From: Desulfobacterales bacterium | GTDB lineage: Bacteria > Desulfobacterota > Desulfobacteria > Desulfobacterales > Desulfobacteraceae | Assembly: GCA_022361535.1 (NCBI GenBank) | Contig: JAKSAU010000325.1 | Span: 1 to 10,843 of the forward strand | Length of the DNA stretch: 10,843 bases | Direction of reading: 5' to 3' | In this document: positions 5,954 through 10,843 of the stretch, in pieces | Layout of the letters: every line of letters begins with the position of its first letter | Position numbering within the stretch: the stretch's first letter is position 1 | Notes under the pieces: model-generated | What the model was told of the DNA's origin: nothing | What the model saw: only the letters and a program-made list of their open reading frames with translations | Databases searched by the model: none | Program-made: the position numbers and the translations under genes

Positions 5954-6604
5954 ATGAAAGGGAAACAAAACACCGGAAAGCTCATTTCCTATGCAACAGG
6001 AGCAGGAGCCGGCATCGTTTTCACCGCTGCCTCCCTTTACATTCTCAACATGGCAGGGATAATCACTGTAAGCTCGGCAAACGGTACCTCGCTTATTTCG
6101 ATGCTACGGTGGTGTTACGAAAATCTGGGGTTCTCCCTCATCCCTTTTATCCTGATTTTTATTGCCTACACTGCCTATTTGAGAAAATTACACCTTGTTC
6201 TTAAGACTGAAACCCCTCTTTCAAGGGAGGTCTTTGCACTTGAAGAGAAGATCGATTTGCTGACCACTCTCTTTTTCGGTGTCGGGGTTATCTGGACTGC
6301 CATTGGTATGCGGAACGCTCTTTTGGCCTCACTGGGCAATATGGATGCAGAAACTGCGGCCCAAAAAGGGGCCTTTTATATCCTGACCCAACTGGTGGAG
6401 GGCGGCATTCTTTTGTCCCTGTCCACAACCATTGCAGGGGGGATCGGCGGGTACATTATGCGCATCATCAAATCCTGGACCACCGGCCTGAGGTTAGCCA
6501 CTTTCATGGATACCCAGGCCGAATCCCAGGCCGGTAAAGTGCTTGAGCGACTGGACAACATTGCCCTGCTTCTCCATGAAAAAAACAGGGGGGCATCGTC
6601 ATGA
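5954..6604 (+). CDS. TolQ/ExbB/MotA-like proton-channel subunit
   Basis: ATG 5954 follows AAGG at 9 bases. The 216-aa protein has four predicted membrane helices: about 12-38, 60-77, 101-123 and 146-170. The last two carry the family's pattern: a Gly-rich helix (FFGVGVIWTAIGMRNALLAS) and a helix with GGILLSLSTTIAGGIGGYI, which matches the 'G-----L-TT--G' signature of ExbB/TolQ/MotA, where the Thr residues line the ion path. A cytoplasmic loop of about 23 residues between helices 2 and 3 is short for MotA (about 100), closer to a reduced TolQ-type layout. The stop overlaps the next start by four bases (ATGA), so the two subunits are translationally coupled, as in tolQR and motAB. It would use the proton or sodium gradient to drive motion of the partner protein. 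Family call is from the motif, not alignment. Confidence 0.72.
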   Translation: MKGKQNTGKLISYATGAGAGIVFTAASLYILNMAGIITVSSANGTSLISMLRWCYENLGFSLIPFILIFIAYTAYLRKLHLVLKTETPLSREVFALEEKIDLLTTLFFGVGVIWTAIGMRNALLASLGNMDAETAAQKGAFYILTQLVEGGILLSLSTTIAGGIGGYIMRIIKSWTTGLRLATFMDTQAESQAGKVLERLDNIALLLHEKNRGASS

Positions 6605-7692
6605 TCTCCATGCGGCAAAGGGGTCGAAATGCGGCAGGAAGTGAATCCGAAGTGCTTCAAACTGATATTATGCGTTTTTTTGCCATCATCTGCCTGTGTT
6701 TAATGATCATTTTTGCCTTGGTGCAATCCCTGCCGGTAAGCGAAACAATAATTAAACCCAAGATTCACAGCAAACAATTACTTGAACAACAGGTCAGTCA
6801 ACTGGAGCAAAAGGCGGATATGTTGAATCAGGTCCTGATGTCCCTGAAAGCCGAAGTTGCCACCAAAGAAGAAATATTAAAGGAGACTGCCAGGGCATTG
6901 AAAAAAAAACCGACCCGGGTTGAAACCTTAGACAGGATCGCCAAAGAAAAAGAAAAAAACCTCGAAGAGACGAAACGGTTATTTTCCGTGGTAAACGATC
7001 TTGTTCATGAGGCAAAAGCCCAGAAAAAAAAAATCCATTCCCTTACCTTAGAAGCCAAAAAAAAACTTGCGAAAGAAAAAGGAATCCTGGACCGGACATC
7101 CCAGTTGATTGCAAAGGGAAAGGATCGTTTAGGAATGATGGAAAAAACCCTTGAAAAAATGAAACAGACGGTTGCCGTCCTGGAAAAACAAAAAGCGGCT
7201 CTTGAGGCCGGGAAGAAAGAGTTGAAAAATCCTGCCGCTGAACCAAAGCCGCCTGTCAAATCTGCAGTATCCCAGGACCCGGTTGGAACAGCCTCCCAAA
7301 AAGCACCGGTACAGGCGCATGATAAGAAAGAGGGATTTTCCCTGGGTTTTAAATCCAATCAAGACCTTATGCACCTTCTAAAACAGGGGAAAACAGTTCA
7401 ATTTTTCATGCTATCTGGAGAAAGGGCCTGGTTGCTTTTGGTCCATCCTTCGGGAAGTGTCTCATTTGTTTCTGCAAAGGCACCGGCCACGCTTTACACA
7501 ATGGTCCGTTCCACAGTTCCGGAAAAGATTATCCTGGCCGGCAGAAAGGTCGTGGCTGCTTTTGGGAAGGCAGAGCTGGTATACGGGGTAACACTGACCT
7601 CTGAAATCACTGCCCAGTTCGGTCGGTTAATGCAGGGGAAAAAGGGTGGAGATCTTGTTATCGATTCCCGGCGAAGGGTGAGCCTTGAATAA
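6601..7692 (+). CDS. TolR/ExbD/MotB-like channel partner with long coiled coil and unknown C-terminal domain
   Basis: Start ATG 6601 overlaps the channel subunit stop (ATGA). The 363-aa protein has a short cytoplasmic N-terminus, an Asp (D22) at the head of a single membrane helix (about 24-44), as expected for the proton-carrying Asp of TolR, ExbD and MotB, then a long Lys/Glu-rich coiled coil (about 56-208), an Ala/Pro linker (211-240) and a globular beta/alpha C-terminal domain (about 246-363). No OmpA-like peptidoglycan-binding domain of the MotB kind is visible. The coiled coil is long enough to cross much of the periplasm, so motion could be passed outward. A9-A10 runs at 6901, 7024 and 7057 encode Lys triplets. 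It works with the preceding gene product; the C-terminal domain is not recognised. Confidence 0.68.
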   Translation: MISMRQRGRNAAGSESEVLQTDIMRFFAIICLCLMIIFALVQSLPVSETIIKPKIHSKQLLEQQVSQLEQKADMLNQVLMSLKAEVATKEEILKETARALKKKPTRVETLDRIAKEKEKNLEETKRLFSVVNDLVHEAKAQKKKIHSLTLEAKKKLAKEKGILDRTSQLIAKGKDRLGMMEKTLEKMKQTVAVLEKQKAALEAGKKELKNPAAEPKPPVKSAVSQDPVGTASQKAPVQAHDKKEGFSLGFKSNQDLMHLLKQGKTVQFFMLSGERAWLLLVHPSGSVSFVSAKAPATLYTMVRSTVPEKIILAGRKVVAAFGKAELVYGVTLTSEITAQFGRLMQGKKGGDLVIDSRRRVSLE

Positions 7693-7696
7693 TTCG

Positions 7697-7704
7697 AAAA
7701 GGAG
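7697..7704 (+). promoter_or_regulatory. Ribosome-binding site fixing the transglycosylase start
   Basis: AAAAGGAG ends 4 bases before ATG 7709. It overrides an in-frame TTG at 7685, which lies within the end of the preceding gene and has no site. Confidence 0.65.
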
Positions 7705-7708
7705 ACCT

Positions 7709-8542
7709 ATGGGAGTTTCTATTTGCATGGCAGCGGTTTGGCTTTTTCTAGGATTTTTGGTTTTCTGGATTCCGGGAGAGGCCAGTGCCCGGCTCAAAAT
7801 CCAGAAATTAGACTATTCTCGGGCCTGGAAAAGCTATCTTAGTGATAAAGCCTTTCTGGAACCGGTCAGGGAATATCCCTTTGAAACCTGCTTCAGGCAG
7901 GCAGCCAAAGAATATGATCTTCCCATGACTCTGTTGCTGGCCATTGCCCGGGGAGAGTCCGACTTCAATCCCAGGTCAAAGTCCTCAAAATCCTGTTACG
8001 GTATCATGCAAATCCAGTGGCCGGGTACTGCCCGGGACCTCGGATTTACCTCCCTGAGTCAGCTCTACGAACCCTGTAGAAATATCAAGGCCGGGGCCAA
8101 GTATATCCGCATGATGCTGAATCGATACCACGGAGACCTGCATCGGGCCCTGGCAGCTTACAATTACGGCCCGGGGCGAATCTCACGCAAAAAGGGAGCT
8201 CTCATCCCACAAGGTGCCATATGGTACAGTGGCTATATTTATCACCACCTTCAAAAGGTGATGGCAGGCGCTGCCAATGCTAGATCCGTGCCCCTTGGGC
8301 GGCAAAAATATTTCCCAGGTACAAAGACCCCTGTGATCCGTTTTCACAACCCTTTCAGGGCCAGAGATTTCATGGCTTATTTTAATGAAAGGGCACCGGA
8401 TCTGAGGTTGGACTGGTTTAGAACTTCTCTTGGGGAAACCTACGTTGTCCTAATTACCGATACCAAGGCGGAACAGGAGACATGTTTTAAACATATGAAA
8501 GAACTGGGATACAGTTTAAATTTAAACAAAGCGTTTCAGTAA
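7709..8542 (+). CDS. SLT-family lytic transglycosylase with C-terminal SPOR-like region
   Basis: This 277-aa enzyme would cut the MurNAc-GlcNAc bond of peptidoglycan non-hydrolytically, leaving 1,6-anhydro-MurNAc ends, in the periplasm. An N-terminal signal peptide or anchor (about 5-27, ending GEASA) is followed by the GH23 SLT domain (about 57-190) with all hallmarks: catalytic Glu83 in ARGE83SDFNP, YGIMQI (97-102), and AAYNYGPGRI (149-158). Cys61, Cys96 and Cys123 may form a disulfide. The tail (about 206-272) reads like a SPOR-type fold (strand, helix, 'Y-V' strand ETYVVLI, helix, GY end), similar in outline to the tail of the protein at 3815. The gene sits between the channel pair and the large lipoprotein, which suggests that it opens the wall for the complex, as VirB1-like enzymes do. 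Catalytic family: sure; tail: inference. Confidence 0.9.
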   Translation: MGVSICMAAVWLFLGFLVFWIPGEASARLKIQKLDYSRAWKSYLSDKAFLEPVREYPFETCFRQAAKEYDLPMTLLLAIARGESDFNPRSKSSKSCYGIMQIQWPGTARDLGFTSLSQLYEPCRNIKAGAKYIRMMLNRYHGDLHRALAAYNYGPGRISRKKGALIPQGAIWYSGYIYHHLQKVMAGAANARSVPLGRQKYFPGTKTPVIRFHNPFRARDFMAYFNERAPDLRLDWFRTSLGETYVVLITDTKAEQETCFKHMKELGYSLNLNKAFQ

Positions 8543-8556
8543 AGGAGTCACGTACC

Positions 8557-9849
8557 ATGTTAAGATTTGCAATTTTGTTTTGTTGTGTGGCCACCCTTTT
8601 GGTTTCGGGATGTGCAACCATGGGTAAATCCCATTCAGGCCTCCAGGGAGAGAAACTTTCACTTGAGCAATGGGTGGATAGTGAAGCCGTACCTTACCTG
8701 ATCAGGGAACTGGGTGACAATCCAAGATTCAAAGGCCAACCATTTCTATTGGTGAGTATGAAACGGGACAATGTAGAGGCCCAAATTGATGGCCTGACCA
8801 TGCAGATCCGGGATACCATCACCGACGGACTTTTAGCAAAACCCGGTATCGGCTTGATCTGGCGACCGTCCGCAGAACCCTGGGAGCATCACACCCAAGT
8901 GAAGCCGGTGCACTGCACACGGGTAGAAAAGGAAACCATCTATGTGGGTATAGACGCTTTTTTCTCCAAACTAGACGGAGATCTCCACGTTAAAATCCGG
9001 GCCTTGGATATTGCTGAGAAAAGATGGATCACAGGTTTTGGCATTTCCTGGCAGGGCCGTGCATCATCCTTGCAGGAGAAGGCCCTGTCAAAAAAGAAGC
9101 CTGACGACTATTTGCTGGGTCTAAGACCGCTTCCCTTTAATGAGAACCAAGCGGATCTCATGGCGGCATATGTTTCCAGGAACTTGAGTTGTCTGTTTAC
9201 CAATATGGATCTGGACGAGGCCGTTATCCATGTTGAGAGGCAGAACCCCGAACGTATAAGGTATTTTGACAATGCTTTTGGTCTCATTGACAACTATATT
9301 GCAAGTTATAGAAAAGTGACGGTGACAGATGACCCGTACATTGCCAATATCAGAGTTCTGGCAAGTGTTCACGAGATCCATAAGGGGCTCTATCAGGTCT
9401 GGATTACACCCCGATACAAAGTAGACAAGCGGTATCTGCCCGGCAAAGAAACGCAAGCATATGTCTTCTTTGACAACGCCGTGATAAAGGCTTCTGTCCC
9501 CTTGGAAAAGACTTCCAAAGACGGGATAAGGCTTGAAACCCATTCCGTCTCAGATAAAACTATTGACCTGTGCTTTATGGATTTCAAGAAAAGTATTGAA
9601 AAAAAATTTTACCCTATTCTCACACAATATCCTGGTGCCGTTGCTGTCAATCGAAACGTTAACAACTGTGACACTTACGGGACATGTATCTGTTATGAGA
9701 TCACTGTAAAAAACAAACGGTTTCAAAAAATGGAAGAAATGACACTCTGGATGGAAAAAAGCCTTATGGAGGAAGGCATCACCCGGTTTGAGATTATTCC
9801 CAAATCTTTAGAGCATCTGACCGTTAAATTTTTTGCCGGGTTTGATTGA
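8557..9849 (+). CDS. Large lipoprotein, possibly LpoB/FlgO-like N-domain
   Basis: ATG 8557 follows AAAGGAG (8541-8547). A hydrophobic signal with lipobox VSG-C19 marks a lipoprotein; Ala at +2 fits outer-membrane location. Residues about 36-165 (LIRELGDNPRF, then FLLVSMKRDNVEAQIDGLTMQI, then DTITDGLL) recall the alpha/beta fold of LpoB/FlgO-type lipoproteins, where a conserved helix pair follows a 'LLV--' strand. A second region (about 200-300) contains another strand-rich unit with IANIRVLASVHEI and GLYQVWITPRY; residues about 330-430 form a third part with Cys339, Cys371, Cys377 and Cys379. No trusted family name can be given. As the last gene of the block after the transglycosylase, it likely forms an outer-membrane-side piece and might regulate or dock the wall enzyme. 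Confidence 0.72.
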   Translation: MLRFAILFCCVATLLVSGCATMGKSHSGLQGEKLSLEQWVDSEAVPYLIRELGDNPRFKGQPFLLVSMKRDNVEAQIDGLTMQIRDTITDGLLAKPGIGLIWRPSAEPWEHHTQVKPVHCTRVEKETIYVGIDAFFSKLDGDLHVKIRALDIAEKRWITGFGISWQGRASSLQEKALSKKKPDDYLLGLRPLPFNENQADLMAAYVSRNLSCLFTNMDLDEAVIHVERQNPERIRYFDNAFGLIDNYIASYRKVTVTDDPYIANIRVLASVHEIHKGLYQVWITPRYKVDKRYLPGKETQAYVFFDNAVIKASVPLEKTSKDGIRLETHSVSDKTIDLCFMDFKKSIEKKFYPILTQYPGAVAVNRNVNNCDTYGTCICYEITVKNKRFQKMEEMTLWMEKSLMEEGITRFEIIPKSLEHLTVKFFAGFD

Positions 9850-9892
9850 TTAACCTCAAAAGCAGCGTTGAGATAATCGGTTTTGATGGATA

Positions 9893-9934
9893 ATGAATTA
9901 AGGTTCTTTGTTCTTTTTTCAATTCTTAATTCAT
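9893..9934. repeat. Inverted repeat with perfect 10-bp arms
   Basis: ATGAATTAAG (9893-9902) and CTTAATTCAT (9925-9934) are exact reverse complements around a 22-base T-rich loop. The stem is AT-rich and no T run follows directly, so it is not a standard terminator. It could be an operator, a weak terminator or a processed hairpin. Confidence 0.6.
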
Positions 9935-9966
9935 CGCGGTCACCGTGTTTTTAAACTTGAAAAAAC

Positions 9967-9981
9967 AAGATTTTGCTCGAT
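9967..9981 (+). promoter_or_regulatory. Second copy of the CAAGATYTTGYTCGA motif
   Basis: CAAGATTTTGCTCGA matches 13 of 15 bases of the site at 3762-3776, and both are preceded by an A-rich stretch and lie upstream of a gene start (60 and 38 bases). Such a match in two leaders of one locus is a candidate promoter for the local sigma factor or a shared operator. The dyad symmetry of the first copy is lost here. Confidence 0.5.
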
Positions 9982-10041
9982 GTGTAGCATTAGAAAGAAA
10001 GTGCTAAGAAATGAACTCATTATTTTAAAGGAGAAGTTAAG

Positions 10042-10843
10042 ATGATACAGTTGAGAGAGAAGAAAGCAGGATTGATTTTTTGTTTAACCCTTTGTTTTCT
10101 GTTATCCGGCGCACTAACAGCCCAGGCAAAATTAAGAACCAGAATCGTTGTGCTTCCGTTTTACGTGGAAGAAGGAAACGAGGCAAGCACGGGACGGAGC
10201 AACCTGGGACTGCACTACAGAAGATTATCCGGGTTTATTGAAAACCATCTTGTGAGGCACGGCTCATTTGAGGTGATCGACCCCTTTGCAAAGGATTCTT
10301 CCGAAAAAGAGCTGAACCGGGTAATGGAAAGAGCCAAGGAAGATTCTATGCTGGTGTCAACGAATATGTGCCAGCGATATGGGACGGATGCGGTGTATAT
10401 TGTTTGGTTGAGGGTGAAGGCAAAGAGAACCTCCGACGGATATTACAAAGCCAATGCTCTGGTTGACGGAAAAGGGTATGACAGTGGCGGCCGGTCTTTG
10501 GGTGCAAATGTAATGAAGACTTTTAAAGTCACTAAAAGGGATTTTGATGAAGCCATCGCCACTGTTGAAAAAGAAGTGGGGGATGTGGTTGGAAGGACAT
10601 TGACCAACTGGAGCCGGAATAATCACAACCGGATGTCCACCGGAAGCGAACAAGGTAGCGGAAAAGGTGTTTTGGCAATGAATACGGGAAATCAGGCAAG
10701 ATACATTAATCTAAGGCTCGACCTGGCCAATGAATACGAAACTGTAGAGGCTTTCGGAAAGGTTGTAAACACGGTGCGGGGGGTTGTCGATGCAAAACGT
10801 TACAGCCAGAGGATTGTGCTTGATAATCCCCAGGCAAGTTTTA
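10042..10843 (+). CDS. Exported protein, CsgG/TolB-N/FlgT-like N-terminal region (3' end outside window)
   Basis: The ATG follows AAAGGAG at 8 bases; the frame is open for 267 codons to the window edge, so the C-terminus is missing. Residues 1-29 form a signal peptide with cleavage likely after AQA29; there is no lipobox Cys at the cleavage site. The mature start RTRIVVLPFYVEEG, followed by a helix (GLHYRRLSGFIENHL) and a strand (SFEVID), resembles the opening of CsgG, TolB-N and FlgT-type outer-membrane-associated proteins ('V-VLPF... L---L--...-VVD'). Then come about 118-190 (YIVWLRVKAKRT, DGKGYDSGG, AIATVEKEVGDVVGRTL) and a second domain beginning at about 220 (YINLRLDLANEYETVEAFGKVVNTVRGV) of similar alpha/beta style. 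Its own leader carries the shared motif, so it likely belongs to the same regulon. Family resemblance is weak and by pattern only. Confidence 0.7.
   Translation, partial: MIQLREKKAGLIFCLTLCFLLSGALTAQAKLRTRIVVLPFYVEEGNEASTGRSNLGLHYRRLSGFIENHLVRHGSFEVIDPFAKDSSEKELNRVMERAKEDSMLVSTNMCQRYGTDAVYIVWLRVKAKRTSDGYYKANALVDGKGYDSGGRSLGANVMKTFKVTKRDFDEAIATVEKEVGDVVGRTLTNWSRNNHNRMSTGSEQGSGKGVLAMNTGNQARYINLRLDLANEYETVEAFGKVVNTVRGVVDAKRYSQRIVLDNPQASF

Larger units (their letters stand above)
9850..10041 (+). other. Intergenic region with inverted repeat and candidate promoter element
   Basis: This 192-base AT-rich stretch has no credible gene. It holds the long-armed inverted repeat at 9893-9934, a shared motif at 9967-9981 and the ribosome site AAAGGAG (10027-10033) for ATG 10042. 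It probably separates the seven-gene block from the last gene and holds a promoter for the latter. Confidence 0.6.

Noticed and set aside
5954..7692. Zorya anti-phage system, because of the MotAB-like pair
   Set aside because: No helicase, nuclease or other Zorya effector gene is near, and the pair is surrounded by wall enzymes and lipoproteins instead.
5954..9849. Ordinary Tol-Pal locus
   Set aside because: The channel-like pair recalls TolQR, but no TolA, TolB propeller or Pal with an OmpA domain follows, and the partner is much longer than TolR.
9940..9952. CGGTCACCG followed by T bases as a terminator
   Set aside because: The dyad is centred on a single base, leaving no room for a hairpin loop.
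9951..9990. Canonical FliA promoter (TAAA-N15-GCCGATAA)
   Set aside because: TAAA and a GCTCGATG-like box are both present but about 20 bases apart, and the site before 3815 does not keep the same spacing. I report only the shared motif.
902..9998. AGCATAGAAAG (902-912) and AGCATTAGAAAG (9987-9998) as a second shared regulatory motif
   Set aside because: Short, A-rich and needing a one-base gap; too likely by chance to claim as a feature.
254..10653. Minus-strand reading frames, such as 4633-5172, 7005-7358 and 9121-9543
   Set aside because: They lie antisense inside well-supported + strand genes, have no ribosome sites or recognisable domains, and their composition follows from the opposite strand. 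None fills a gap.

Overview
The window reads as part of a chromosome of a Gram-negative bacterium. It holds two lipoproteins with lipoboxes, exported periplasmic proteins, a lytic transglycosylase and SPOR-like domains. Strong AAAGGAG ribosome sites, a moderate GC content and Lys/Glu-rich proteins would suit a deltaproteobacterium (Desulfobacterota), but that assignment is a guess from style only. All thirteen genes lie on the + strand, packed tightly, and the last one runs off the right edge. I see no tRNA, rRNA, CRISPR array, transposase or integrase.

Layout. (1) 39-872: a protein with two peptidoglycan-binding repeats, just after an 18-base T run at the window edge. (2) 967-3694: an apparent operon of a membrane-anchored coiled-coil protein, a sigma-28/FliA-type sigma factor, a protein with a zinc-binding anti-sigma signature, and a membrane-tethered Lon-type (S16) protease domain without an ATPase. 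The last three genes overlap end to start. (3) 3815-9849: a second apparent operon of a membrane protein with a SPOR-like domain, an exported helical protein, a Cys-rich lipoprotein, a TolQ/ExbB/MotA-like proton-channel subunit, a TolR/ExbD/MotB-like partner with a long coiled coil, an SLT-family lytic transglycosylase with a C-terminal SPOR-like region, and a large lipoprotein. (4) 10042 onward: an exported protein reminiscent of CsgG/TolB-N/FlgT-type proteins, cut by the window end.

How they may work together (inference). The channel pair would use the ion gradient to move or strain periplasmic coiled-coil parts. The transglycosylase and the PG-binding and SPOR-like proteins would open or hold the cell wall. 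The lipoproteins and exported proteins would supply outer-membrane-side parts. The sigma / anti-sigma / Lon-like trio looks like a dedicated switch for the set. A 15-base motif shared (13/15) by the leader regions before 3815 and 10042 is a candidate promoter or operator for that switch. The whole looks like an uncharacterised, energised, cell-wall-spanning machine with its own regulators. No single gene settles whether it serves motility, secretion, envelope integrity or defence.
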